Source: Saccharopolyspora kobensis (GTDB taxonomy: Bacteria; Actinomycetota; Actinomycetes; Mycobacteriales; Pseudonocardiaceae). From it: a DNA stretch of 64,000 nt. Where the stretch lies: assembly GCF_900108315.1 (NCBI RefSeq), contig NZ_FNVB01000002.1, forward strand, positions 434,001 to 498,000. The letters are read 5' to 3'. Positions within the stretch are counted from its first letter, which is position 1. Each line of letters begins with the position of its first letter. Positions 51,709 through 60,398 of this stretch are shown piece by piece. The notes beneath the pieces are model-generated. The model searched no databases. It saw nothing but the letters and a program-made list of their open reading frames with translations, and was not told the origin of the DNA. A program made the position numbers and the translations under genes.

Positions 51709-52800
51709 GTGGATTCTTCGTTGGGCGAGCTTCGTCGTGAGGTGCGCGGATTGTGCCGGGAGTGGCAGGAGGCCGGGCGGTACCGGCCGCGGCCGGACGC
51801 CTGGCTGCGATCCTTCGACCTGGCCTTCAGCCGCGAGCTCGCCGGGCGCGGGTGGCTGGGGATGACCTGGCCGAAGGCGCTCGGCGGTGGCGAGCGGTCC
51901 AACCGGGCCCGGCTGGTGCTCACCGAAGAGCTCCTGCGCGCGGGCGCGCCGGTGGCCGCGCACTGGATCGGCGACCGGCAGATCGGGCCGTCCATCCTGC
52001 GCCACGGCACCGAGCGGCTGCAGCGGGAGATCCTGCCGGGCATCGCCAGCGGGGAGTTCGTGTTCTGCCTGGGCATGAGCGAGCCGGACGCGGGCTCGGA
52101 CCTCGCGGCGGTGCGCACCTCGGCGACTCGCGTTCCCGGCGGCTGGCGGATCGACGGGCGCAAGATCTGGACCAGCCACGCGCACCGCGCCACGCACGCC
52201 TACCTGCTGGCGCGCAGCGAGCGGTCCGAGGTCAAGCACGCCGGGCTGACCGAGTTCGTGCTGGACATGACCGCTTCCGGCGTGTCGGTGTCGCCGATCG
52301 TGGACATGGCCGGTTCGCACCACTTCAACGAGGTGGTGTTCGAGGACGTCTTCATCCCGGAGCACCGGGTGATCGGCGCGGTCGGCAACGGCTGGGCGCA
52401 GGTCACCGAGCAGCTCTCCTACGAGCGCGGCGGCCCCGAGCGGGTGCTGTCGACCTACCCGGTGCTGGCCGGACTGCTGGACCTCGCCGACGACGGCCTG
52501 GCATCGGAGGTCGGTGAGCTGGTCGCGCGGTTGGCCACGCTTCGCGCGTTGTGCGTGCAGGTCGCGGACTCGCTGGACGCCGGTGAAGCGCCGGTGCGGG
52601 CCGCGGCCACCTTGAAGTACCTCGGCACCGCCTTCGAGCGGGACGTGCTCGAATGCGCGCGCCGGGCAACCGGTTCCGGCGTGATCGCACCGGAGAGCCC
52701 GCTGGGCGAGGCGATCCTGGCCGCACCCGGGTTCAGCATCCGGGGCGGTTCCTCGGAAGTGCTGCTGTCCATCCTCGCCAAGCAGGAGGTCCGACGTTGA
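51709..52800 (+). CDS. Acyl-CoA dehydrogenase, first subunit
   Basis: A 363-residue acyl-CoA dehydrogenase. FCLGMSEPDAGSDLAAVRTSA is the flavin/substrate signature, with WTSHAHRATHAYL and FEDVFIPEHRVIG. The YERGGPER segment near 240 is a candidate for the catalytic Glu. The C-terminal signature GGSSEVLLSILAKQ is complete. It oxidises an acyl-CoA at the alpha-beta position and donates electrons to ETF. The stop overlaps the second dehydrogenase start (TTGA), as expected for a heteromeric pair such as the FadE28/FadE29 type of steroid-degrading actinobacteria. Confidence 0.9.
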   Translation: MDSSLGELRREVRGLCREWQEAGRYRPRPDAWLRSFDLAFSRELAGRGWLGMTWPKALGGGERSNRARLVLTEELLRAGAPVAAHWIGDRQIGPSILRHGTERLQREILPGIASGEFVFCLGMSEPDAGSDLAAVRTSATRVPGGWRIDGRKIWTSHAHRATHAYLLARSERSEVKHAGLTEFVLDMTASGVSVSPIVDMAGSHHFNEVVFEDVFIPEHRVIGAVGNGWAQVTEQLSYERGGPERVLSTYPVLAGLLDLADDGLASEVGELVARLATLRALCVQVADSLDAGEAPVRAAATLKYLGTAFERDVLECARRATGSGVIAPESPLGEAILAAPGFSIRGGSSEVLLSILAKQEVRR

Positions 52801-53747
52801 GCACGGAGAACTCGCTGATCACGGAGGTCGCCGCGGACGTGCTGTCCGGTGTCGATCCGCAGGCGCCGGCGGGCGCGCTGCACCCGCTGTGGCCGACGCT
52901 GGTGGAGCTGGGCTGGCCGCAGGTCGGGGTGGACGAGGCGCGCGGCGGCGTCGGCGGCACCCTGCGGGATCTGACCGAGCTGGTGGCCGCGACAGCGGCG
53001 AGCGGGGTGAGCGTCCCGCTGGCGGAGGCCTCGGTCGCGCGCTGGATCCTCGGCGCGGAGCTGGAATCCGCTCCGCTGGTCGTCGCCGCGACGAGCCCGG
53101 ATGCCGTGCCATGGGCCCGCTTCGCCAGCCACGTCCTGGTGTGCCCGGAACGCGGATCCGCTCATCTCGTCGAACGCGGCGAGGTCGAGCCCGGCGAGAA
53201 CCTGGCGGGTGAGCCCCGTGACGCGCTGCTGCTCACCGGAACGACGACTCCTCTGCCGGACGCTCCTCCGCACGAGGACGTGCTCGCCCGCTCAGCGCTG
53301 CTCAACGCCGCCGCGCTGCTCGGTGCGGCGCGCGGCGCCAACGAGCGCACCCGCGAGCACGTCGCACAACGCGAGCAGTTCGGGCGTCCGCTCATCGCGC
53401 TCAAGGCAGTGGCCAACGCGCTCGCGGAGATGCGCGTTCACCTGGAAGCCACCGAGACCGCAGTGGCCCGCGCAGTGCGCGTGCACGAGCAGGAGCCGGA
53501 GCGCGCGCTGGTCGCGACGGCGGCCGCGAAGATCACCGCAGCGCGGGCCGCGACCAGCATCGCGAGATCGGCGCACCAGCTGCACGGGGCGATGGGCGTG
53601 ACGCGGGAGCACCCGCTGCACCACGTCACGCGCAAGCTGTGGGCGTGGCGCGACGAGTGCGGCACCGAGCGGAACTGGTCGGTCCGGCTGGGGCGGATCG
53701 CGCTCGGCGCGGACGAGCCGGAGCTCTGGGAGCGCACCACCGCCTGA
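52797..53747 (+). CDS. Acyl-CoA dehydrogenase-like second subunit
   Basis: A 316-residue, somewhat short acyl-CoA dehydrogenase family protein. The N-terminal helical part (WPTLVELGWPQVGVDEARGGVGG) and the C-terminal bundle with REQFGRPLIALKAV (FAD adenine contact) and AHQLHGAMGVTREHPLH are present. The middle beta domain is reduced. The start is the rare TTG at 52797, overlapping the first subunit's TGA, with AGGAGG before it. It probably forms a heterotetramer with the first subunit, one providing the catalytic base and the other part of the flavin site. Confidence 0.85.
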   Translation: MSTENSLITEVAADVLSGVDPQAPAGALHPLWPTLVELGWPQVGVDEARGGVGGTLRDLTELVAATAASGVSVPLAEASVARWILGAELESAPLVVAATSPDAVPWARFASHVLVCPERGSAHLVERGEVEPGENLAGEPRDALLLTGTTTPLPDAPPHEDVLARSALLNAAALLGAARGANERTREHVAQREQFGRPLIALKAVANALAEMRVHLEATETAVARAVRVHEQEPERALVATAAAKITAARAATSIARSAHQLHGAMGVTREHPLHHVTRKLWAWRDECGTERNWSVRLGRIALGADEPELWERTTA

Positions 53748-53826
53748 TGGCGAGTCGGCAGCGTTCGCCGAATAGTTCCGCTCCGTTCGTTGACCTCCAT
53801 CATAGTGGAAGTCCTAGCGTCGGGGC

Positions 53827-53871
53827 ATGATCGAAGGACAGCACGCCGCGCCCCACCGCAGGTCCGCATGA
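53827..53871 (+). CDS. Possible 14-residue leader peptide
   Basis: ATG 53827 opens a short frame (MIEGQHAAPHRRSA) whose TGA overlaps the MFS start codon as ATGA. A TTGACC hexamer at 53790-53795 could be part of a promoter. The MFS gene lacks a clear ribosome-binding site, so coupling to this leader is plausible. The frame could be chance. Confidence 0.3.
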   Translation: MIEGQHAAPHRRSA

Positions 53872-55169
53872 GCGGCACCGACACCGCGACGGCCACCGGC
53901 GCGCCGCGCGACCAACGCCTTGTCCCGCGCCGGATGCCTCGCGTTCTCCTGCCCTTCCGCCGCAGCTCCTACCGCAGGCTCTCCACCGCACTGTGCTTCA
54001 GCCTGTTCACCACCGGGTTGTGGACGGTCGGGCAGGTCTGGGAGGTCGTGCGGCTCGGCGGCGGCGCCAGTCAGCTCTCGTTCGTCGCCGCGGCGGCCTC
54101 GCTGGGCGCGCTACTGCCGATGCTGCTCGGCGGCGCGATCGCCGACCGGGTGGCGCAGAAGACGATCCTGCTTGTCGTGCAGAGCGCGCACACCGTCCTG
54201 CTCACCACCGCCGCCGTGCTGTCGCTGACCGACCGGATGCAGATCTGGCACCTCGTGGTGATCGCCTTCCTCGGCGGCACCGCGGTCGCCTTCTACTTCC
54301 CCGCCTACTCCGCCTGGCTGCCCGCGCTGCTGGCCGAGGAGGAGCTCATGGCGGCCAACGGTTTCGAGGGCATGGTCCGGCCGACCATCCAGCAGGCCGC
54401 CGGCCCGGCGCTGGGCAGCCTCGTCATCTCCGCCTTCGCACCCGGAGCGGCGATGGCGGTGGCCGCGGGAACCGCGTTCGCGGCCTGGTGCGTGTTCTGG
54501 ACCGTTCCCCGCACTCCCCTGCGCGGCGCGACGCGCCAGGCCCGCAGCGTCCTCGGCGACGTCGCGGAGGGCTTCCGCTACATGCTGGCCACCCGGTGGC
54601 TGGTCGCTTCGCTGCTGTTCGCCTCGCTCATGGTGATGGTGACGATGGGCCCGCTGCAGGTGGTGCTGCCGTTCCTCATCAAGGACCGCCTCGGCGGCGG
54701 TGCCGAGCAGCACGCGCTCGTGCTGGCGATGTGGGGCATCGGTGGCGCCGCGGGATCGCTGCTGATGGGCTCGCTGCGGATGCCCCGCCGCTACCTCACC
54801 ACCATGATCGGGTTGTGGGGCGTGGCGAGCCTGCCGCTGCTGGTGGTCGCCGTGGCCACCGACATCTGGACGGTCGCCGCCGCCGCGTTCGCCGTCGGGG
54901 CGATGTTCTCCAGCCCGATGGTGCTGTGGGGCACGCTGCTGCAGCGGCGGGTGCCGCCACATCTGCTCGGCCGCATCACCAGCCTCGACTTCTTCGTGTC
55001 GCTGGCCTTCCTGCCGCTGTCGATGGCGGTGGCCGGGCCGGTCTCCGAGGCGATCGGCACCCGGGCGACGTTCATCGTGGCCGGGCTCGTACCGCTGGTG
55101 GCCGCGGTGGTCGCGATCACGCTGGGCCGGTTGCCGGCGGACGAGAAGGCGCACCCGCTGTCCCGCTAG
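53868..55169 (+). CDS. MFS transporter, EntS/multidrug exporter-like
   Basis: A 433-residue major facilitator protein with about 12 hydrophobic helices. The motif-A-like IADRVAQKTI and the VRPTIQQAAGPALGSLVI and LLQRRVPPHLLGRITS segments are shared with the EntS/MdtM-type exporter group. It may export a product or toxic intermediate of the neighbouring CoA metabolism. The ATG at 53868 overlaps a short upstream frame. A perfect terminator hairpin follows. Confidence 0.83.
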   Translation: MSGTDTATATGAPRDQRLVPRRMPRVLLPFRRSSYRRLSTALCFSLFTTGLWTVGQVWEVVRLGGGASQLSFVAAAASLGALLPMLLGGAIADRVAQKTILLVVQSAHTVLLTTAAVLSLTDRMQIWHLVVIAFLGGTAVAFYFPAYSAWLPALLAEEELMAANGFEGMVRPTIQQAAGPALGSLVISAFAPGAAMAVAAGTAFAAWCVFWTVPRTPLRGATRQARSVLGDVAEGFRYMLATRWLVASLLFASLMVMVTMGPLQVVLPFLIKDRLGGGAEQHALVLAMWGIGGAAGSLLMGSLRMPRRYLTTMIGLWGVASLPLLVVAVATDIWTVAAAAFAVGAMFSSPMVLWGTLLQRRVPPHLLGRITSLDFFVSLAFLPLSMAVAGPVSEAIGTRATFIVAGLVPLVAAVVAITLGRLPADEKAHPLSR

Positions 55170-55175
55170 CGGCCA

Positions 55176-55215
55176 GGTCGGAGAACTCCCGGTGAGCGCC
55201 GGGAGTTCTCCGACC
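55176..55215. terminator. Strong bidirectional terminator hairpin
   Basis: GGTCGGAGAACTCCCGG (55176-55192) and its exact reverse complement (55199-55215) form a 17-bp stem around a 6-nt loop, between the convergent genes ending at 55169 and 55227. Confidence 0.88.
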
Positions 55216-55226
55216 GACGCGGAGCG

Positions 55227-56894
55227 TCAGATCCCCCGCGCACCGAGGTGATCGCGCAGCTGCCGTTTGAGCACCTTGCCGGTCTGGGTGCGCGGCAGCG
55301 GTTCTGGCCGGATCACCACGTGCGCCGGGACCTTGAACGCCGCCAGCCGGGCCGCGACGTGCTGCTGCAGCTCGGCGGCGTCGACCTCGCTGCGCAGGTT
55401 CACCACGGCCGCCACCTCCTCGCCCAGCTTCGGGTGCGGCAGGCCGATGACGGCGCAGTCGACCACCGCCGGGTGCTCGAAGAGCGCCGCCTCGACCTCC
55501 GCGCAGTAGACGTTCTCGCCGCCGCGGATCACCACGTCCTTGAGCCGGTCGACCACGTGCACCCAGCCGTCCACGACGTAGCCGAGGTCGCCGGTGCGGA
55601 ACCACCCGTCCACGAACGATTCCGCGGTGGCCTGCGGGTTGTTCCAGTAGCCGCGCACGATGTTGGGCCCGCGGAACCACAGCTCGCCGATCTCGCCGTC
55701 GGGCAGGTCGTCGCCGGTCGCCGGGTCCACGACGCGCAGGTCGGCGCCGGGCACGCACCGGCCGACGCTGTCGGCGCGGGCGAGGTAGTCGTCGCCCGCG
55801 TTGGCCACCACTCCCGAGGTCGTCTCGGTCAGCCCGTATCCGCTGGCCGGTGTGACACCGGTGCCCAGACCGCCGATCCGGTGCACGAGATCGGGCGGGA
55901 TGGGTGCGCCGCCCATGTTCACGCCCTCCAGCCGCCGCACCGCCTCGCCCTGCTCGACGAGGTCGCGCATCACCGTCGGCACCCCGGCCGCGCTGGTCAG
56001 GCCCTCCTCGACGATCAGCCGCCCGGCCTCCTCCCGGTCCCAGCGGTACAGGGTCGCCAGCTTCACCCCGGCCAGCGTGGTGAAGCACAGCGTGGTGAGC
56101 CCGGCGATGTGGAACAGCGGGAACGTCAGCAGGACACCGGGCTGCGGCGCGGCCGGATCGCCCAGCGGCGGGAACACCCCGCCGTTGTCCACCGCGGCCT
56201 GCACCCGCCGGTTGATCACCGTGTTGAGCAGGTTCGTGCAGTGGTTGCGGTGCGTGCCGACCGCGCCCTTGGGCCGACCCGTGGTGCCGGAGGTGTACAT
56301 GATCGTCGCGTCGTCGTCGGGCTCGATGGCCACGTCCGGCAGCTCGGCGTCGGCGGGCAGCGACGCCATCAGCTCGGACCAGGAGCGAGCACCGGGCACC
56401 GATGCGCCGCCCCGGACCGCCACGACCGGGATCTCGCGGCCGATCAAGGCGGCCCGCTCGGCGTCGGCGAACACCAGCGCCGCCCCGGAATCGGTCAGCC
56501 CGTAGCGCAGCTCGGCGTCGGTCCACCAGGCGTTGAGCGGCACCGCGATCAGCCCGGCCGCCTGGATCGCCCAGAAGACCACCGACCACTCCGGGAAGTT
56601 GCGCATCGCGATGGCCACCCGGTCGCCGCTGGTCAGCCCGTACTCCTCCCGCAGGCAGCGCGCGAGCCCGGCCACCAGCCGGAAGTGCTCGGCGTAGCTG
56701 CACCGGAAGTCCTGGTAGACCAGGAAGTCCCGCGCGCCGTAGCCGCTGCTGAACAGCACCACGTCGCGCAGCGTCGCCGGGCCTCCGGTGTAGACCCGCA
56801 TCGGGATGCCGCCGACCTCCCGGGTGCCGATCTCGAATTCACCGCCCGGACCGATGAGCTCGGCGAGCAACCGCTGCCGCTGATCTTCCGCCAT
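55227..56894 (-). CDS. AMP-forming acyl-CoA synthetase (FadD type)
   Basis: A 555-residue ANL-superfamily ligase. The P-loop-like motif is YTSGTTGRPKGA, with ASGYGLTETTSG, GWFRTGDLGYV and, in the C-terminal lid, GGENVYCAEVEAAL and PRTQTGKVLKRQL containing the acyl-transfer Lys. It converts a fatty or aromatic acid to its CoA ester using ATP. ATG 56894 follows GGAGGGG. It is downstream of two crotonase genes in the same direction, so it may supply their substrate. Chain length or ring type is not predictable from the sequence. Confidence 0.92.
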   Translation of the reverse strand: MAEDQRQRLLAELIGPGGEFEIGTREVGGIPMRVYTGGPATLRDVVLFSSGYGARDFLVYQDFRCSYAEHFRLVAGLARCLREEYGLTSGDRVAIAMRNFPEWSVVFWAIQAAGLIAVPLNAWWTDAELRYGLTDSGAALVFADAERAALIGREIPVVAVRGGASVPGARSWSELMASLPADAELPDVAIEPDDDATIMYTSGTTGRPKGAVGTHRNHCTNLLNTVINRRVQAAVDNGGVFPPLGDPAAPQPGVLLTFPLFHIAGLTTLCFTTLAGVKLATLYRWDREEAGRLIVEEGLTSAAGVPTVMRDLVEQGEAVRRLEGVNMGGAPIPPDLVHRIGGLGTGVTPASGYGLTETTSGVVANAGDDYLARADSVGRCVPGADLRVVDPATGDDLPDGEIGELWFRGPNIVRGYWNNPQATAESFVDGWFRTGDLGYVVDGWVHVVDRLKDVVIRGGENVYCAEVEAALFEHPAVVDCAVIGLPHPKLGEEVAAVVNLRSEVDAAELQQHVAARLAAFKVPAHVVIRPEPLPRTQTGKVLKRQLRDHLGARGI

Positions 56895-56937
56895 CAACCC
56901 CTCCTAAGCTGCGAGTTGCCGGTCCACTATGGACAGT

Positions 56938-57822
56938 TCACGCGGTGGGCCGGGGCGGCCACGGCGGGATGTAGTCCGGGTAGTCGGTGCTGACCCGCAT
57001 CGGGAACTTCGCCTGCCGCTTGGCCAGGAACGCCTCGACGCCTTCGGCCGCGTCCGGCGAAGCACCCAGCCCGTTGATCGCCTTGGAGTCCAGGCGGTGC
57101 GCCTCCCACGGCGAATCCGCGCTGAGCATGCCCCAGAGCAGCTGGCGGGACACCGCCACCGAGATACCCGAGGTGTTGTCGGCGATCTCGCGGGCGATCC
57201 CGCGCGCGGCGGGCAGCAGGTCGTCGTCCGGGACCACGTGGGAGACCAGGCGCCCGGACAGCGCTTCCCGCGCGTCGAAGATCCTGCCGGTGGCCACCCA
57301 CTCCATCGCCTGGGAGATGCCGACCACGCGGGGCAGGAACCACGTCGATGCCGCTTCGGGGACGATGCCGCGGCGGGCGAAGACCAGGCCGAACCGCGCC
57401 GATTCCGCGGCCAGCCGGATGTCGGCGGGCAGCATCATCGTCACGCCCACGCCGACCGCGGGCCCGTTGAACGCCGCGATCACCGGCTTGCGCGACTCGG
57501 CGATGCGCAGCGCCACCGTGCCTCCGCCGTCGCGCGGCACGCCGTCGATCTCGCCCGCCGCCCAGCGGGCCTTCGCCCGCTCGCCGCCGGCACCGGCGTT
57601 GAAGGTGTCCGCGCCCGCGCTCAGGTCCGCCCCGGCGCAGAACCCGCGACCGGCGCCGGTGACGATCACCGCGCGGACCTCGTCATCGGCGTCGGCGGCG
57701 TCGAAGGCGGCGATCAGCTCGTCGCGCATCACGTGCGTGAACGCGTTGAGCGCGTCCGGCCGGTTCAGCGTGATCGTGGCGATGCCATCGGCGGTCTCCC
57801 AGGTGATCTGCTCGTAGCTCAT
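56938..57822 (-). CDS. Crotonase-family protein, enoyl-CoA isomerase-like
   Basis: A 294-residue crotonase. The oxyanion blocks are FCAGADLSAG and FNGPAVGVGVTMMLPAD. Both usual hydratase Glu are absent (Thr and Phe at these places), but there is a Glu in RRGIVPEAAS, where delta3-delta2-enoyl-CoA isomerases keep their single catalytic base. An isomerase function is therefore more likely than hydration. Its ATG overlaps the stop of the preceding crotonase (ATGA). The C-terminus is long (FPMRVSTDYPDYIPPWPPRP). Confidence 0.85.
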   Translation of the reverse strand: MSYEQITWETADGIATITLNRPDALNAFTHVMRDELIAAFDAADADDEVRAVIVTGAGRGFCAGADLSAGADTFNAGAGGERAKARWAAGEIDGVPRDGGGTVALRIAESRKPVIAAFNGPAVGVGVTMMLPADIRLAAESARFGLVFARRGIVPEAASTWFLPRVVGISQAMEWVATGRIFDAREALSGRLVSHVVPDDDLLPAARGIAREIADNTSGISVAVSRQLLWGMLSADSPWEAHRLDSKAINGLGASPDAAEGVEAFLAKRQAKFPMRVSTDYPDYIPPWPPRPTA

Positions 57823-58601
57823 CGCACCATCCACTCCCCGGTGAACTCCGGCTCGGTCTTGTCGACGAACGCCTTGCGCGCAGCCGGTGCGTCGGTGGCG
57901 AAGTTGATGGCCTGCGCTCGGGCCTCGTTCTCCAGCGCCTCCCGCAAGCCCTGATGGCCGCCCACGTGCAGCATCTGCTTGTTCTGCGCGAGCGCGATCG
58001 GCGGTCCCTGCGCGAGGCGCCGGGCGAGGTCGGCGACGAAGCCGTCGATCTCGTCGTCCTCCTTCACCCAGGTCACCGCGCCCAGCTCGCGCGCCTCCGC
58101 GGCGCCGATGATCTCGCCGAGCAGCGCCAGCCGCTTGGCCTGCTGCAGGCCGACGATCCGCGGCAGCAGCCAGGAACCGCCGAAGTCCAGCGACAGCCCG
58201 CGCTTGGCGAAGATCTGGGAGAACCGCGCGTCGGGCGTGCACACCACGAGATCGCACCCCAGCGCCAGGTTCCACCCGGCGCCGACGGCCACGCCGCGCA
58301 CCTTCGCCACCGAGGGCTTCGGCAGCTCGTGCAGCGCCAGTGCGATGTCGTTGATGCCGTGCATCCGGCTCAGCGGGTGCTGCGCGCCACGGTCACCGCT
58401 GAGGTCCGCACCCGCGCAGAAGTCACCACCTTCTCCGGTGATCACCACGGCGCGCACGCTGTCGTCCGCGGCCGCTGCGGCGACGGCTTCGCGCAGCCCG
58501 TTCCAGGCCGCGGTGTCCAGGGCGTTCTTGCGCCTCGGCCGGTTGATCGCGACCGTCAGCACCGGGCCTTCCCGGCCCACCAGCACCTCGTCACCGTCCA
58601 C
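57819..58601 (-). CDS. Crotonase-family protein, PaaG/isomerase-like
   Basis: A 260-residue crotonase with FCAGADLSGD and RGVAVGAGWNLALGCD. The two hydratase Glu are replaced (Asn and Phe), while an Asp in GLSLDFGGSW is placed like the single Asp of PaaG-type isomerases. Thus it probably isomerises a double bond or ring-opened epoxide of an acyl-CoA. The start is uncertain: GTG 58601 gives VDGDEVLV, and two more GTG codons at 58610 and 58613 lie closer to GGAGG. It is coupled to the isomerase-like gene downstream. Confidence 0.83.
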   Translation of the reverse strand: MDGDEVLVGREGPVLTVAINRPRRKNALDTAAWNGLREAVAAAAADDSVRAVVITGEGGDFCAGADLSGDRGAQHPLSRMHGINDIALALHELPKPSVAKVRGVAVGAGWNLALGCDLVVCTPDARFSQIFAKRGLSLDFGGSWLLPRIVGLQQAKRLALLGEIIGAAEARELGAVTWVKEDDEIDGFVADLARRLAQGPPIALAQNKQMLHVGGHQGLREALENEARAQAINFATDAPAARKAFVDKTEPEFTGEWMVR

Positions 58602-58690
58602 TGTGCTCACCACCTCCGTACTGGGCTTGAAAAGCGCCTGGCGCGCTGGGAAGGTCCAGTCGGACCAGTTGCCGAGGGAAGCGAGCCAGC

Positions 58691-59383
58691 ATGTCCGAAG
58701 TCGAGTACCGGCAGTCCCGGTTCTCCGTCCCCGCCGGGGCCGCCGACGTCCTGCTCGTCCGGCACGGCGAATCGGCCCCCGCCCGCCCGGACCGGCCGTT
58801 CCCGCTGGTCGGTGGGCAGGGCGATCCGGAGCTGGCCCCGCAGGGCCGGGAGCACGCCGAGCGCGTCGCGCAGCGGCTGGCCGGGGCCGGCCTGGACGCG
58901 ATCTACGTGACCACGCTGCGCCGGACGGTCCAGACCGCGGCGCCGCTGGCCGCCCGGCTCGGCCTGACCCCGCAGGTCGAACCGGACCTGCGGGAGGTGC
59001 ACCTCGGCGAGTGGGAGGGCGGCCTGTTCCGCCAGAAGGTCGCCGCGAACGATCCGGTGGTCCACCGGATGCACGCCGAGCAGCGCTGGGACGTCATCCC
59101 CGGCGCGGAGTCCGCCGAGGCGCTGAGCACCCGGGTCCGCGGCGCGATCGAGCGCCTGGCCCTCGCGCACCCGGACCAGCGGATCGCGGTGTTCACCCAC
59201 GGCGGCGTCATCGGCCAGGCCATGGCGCTGGCCACCGGATCCCGCCCGCTGGCCTTCCTCGGCGCCGACAACGGCTCCATCTCGCGGATCGTGGTCACCG
59301 CCGACCGCTGGATCGTCCGCGGCTTCAACGACGTCGCGCACCTGGGTGCCGACTACGCCGCCGAGGCCGCCGCGCTGAGCTGA
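58691..59383 (+). CDS. Histidine phosphatase-superfamily protein
   Basis: A 230-residue phosphoglycerate-mutase-like protein. The catalytic motif is LLVRHGES with the phosphorylated His, and the second His lies in FTHGGVIGQAM. REVHLGEWEGG and the Arg and Glu of the phosphate pocket are present. It could dephosphorylate a small molecule or CoA-pathway metabolite. It is read in the opposite direction from its neighbours, between two minus-strand catabolic genes. I see no operon partner. Confidence 0.88.
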   Translation: MSEVEYRQSRFSVPAGAADVLLVRHGESAPARPDRPFPLVGGQGDPELAPQGREHAERVAQRLAGAGLDAIYVTTLRRTVQTAAPLAARLGLTPQVEPDLREVHLGEWEGGLFRQKVAANDPVVHRMHAEQRWDVIPGAESAEALSTRVRGAIERLALAHPDQRIAVFTHGGVIGQAMALATGSRPLAFLGADNGSISRIVVTADRWIVRGFNDVAHLGADYAAEAAALS

Positions 59384-59427
59384 ACCGGCCGCACACTTGG
59401 CTGGAATCGGAGCTCTCCTTCCCGGTG

Positions 59428-60384
59428 CTACTTCAAGCCCAGCGCGCGGACCGCGTCCGCCGGGTCGCCCGGCGTCACGAGCGCGATGGCCGGGGTGGTG
59501 ACGCCGTTGTCGACGTACTGCTGGATGCGCTCCCGGCAGTGCTCGGCCGGGCCGTGCACCACCAGCTCGTCGACCACGCTGTCCGGGATCGCCGCCAGCG
59601 CGGCCTTGCGGTCACCGGCGTCCCACGCCCGCCACATCGGGCCGAGCTCCTCGCGGCCCAGCCACTCGTGGAAGGCCCGGTACACCGGCACGTTCAGGTA
59701 GGCCGCGATCTGCCGCCGCGCGATGCCGCGAGCGGTGTCGGCGTCGACGTCGGGCATGGTGAAGATCCGCGCCACGACCTCCTTGCCCGCACCGCCTTGG
59801 TGCACGTGCGGGACCACCGTGCGGACGTCCTCGGGCGAGAGCCAGTTGAGGATCGCACCGTCACCTTCCCGGCCGGCCAGCCGCAGCATCCCGGGCCGCA
59901 GGGCGGCGACCAGCAGCGGCGGTGCCGGATCGGGGACCACGCCCGCGGTGAAGCCCCGGACCTGGAAGGTCTCGTAGGTCTCGGTGACCTTCTCCCCGCT
60001 CAGCGCCTTGCGCAGGAACCGCAGCGTGTCGCGCACCCGCTTGTAGGGCTCCTCGAACGGGATGCCGTTCCAGCGCTCCACGATCACGTTGGAGGAGGTG
60101 CCGATGCCCAGCGCGAACCGGCCGGGCGCCGCCGCGGCCAGCGACGCCGCGCTCATCGCCAGGGTCGCCGGGCCGCGGGTGTAGACCGGCACGATCGCGG
60201 TGCCCAGCCGCAGCCGCGGAGCCCACGCGGCGGCCAGCGCCAGCGGCGTGAACGCGTCGGTGCCGTTGGCCTCCGACGACCACACGTCGGTGTAGCCCAG
60301 ATCCGGCAGTTCGGCGATCAGCTCGCGCTGCCCGGCCAGCGGCAGCTCCTGGAACGGCACCGTGATGCCCCAACGTCGTTGCAC
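59428..60384 (-). CDS. LLM-class F420-type oxidoreductase
   Basis: A 318-residue luciferase-like TIM-barrel enzyme. RWGITVPFQELPLAGQ at the N-terminus, GYTDVWSSEANGTDAFTPL, LALGIGTSSN-like GRFALGIGTSS, and GDGAILNWLSPEDV are family blocks. The barrel resembles actinobacterial F420-dependent enzymes more than FMN monooxygenases. GTG 60384 follows GAGAGGA. It is 14 bp after the stop of an acyl-CoA ligase gene and probably part of the same operon, so it may oxidise or reduce a CoA-linked intermediate. Confidence 0.87.
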   Translation of the reverse strand: MQRRWGITVPFQELPLAGQRELIAELPDLGYTDVWSSEANGTDAFTPLALAAAWAPRLRLGTAIVPVYTRGPATLAMSAASLAAAAPGRFALGIGTSSNVIVERWNGIPFEEPYKRVRDTLRFLRKALSGEKVTETYETFQVRGFTAGVVPDPAPPLLVAALRPGMLRLAGREGDGAILNWLSPEDVRTVVPHVHQGGAGKEVVARIFTMPDVDADTARGIARRQIAAYLNVPVYRAFHEWLGREELGPMWRAWDAGDRKAALAAIPDSVVDELVVHGPAEHCRERIQQYVDNGVTTPAIALVTPGDPADAVRALGLK

Positions 60385-60398
60385 TGCAATCCTCTCCG

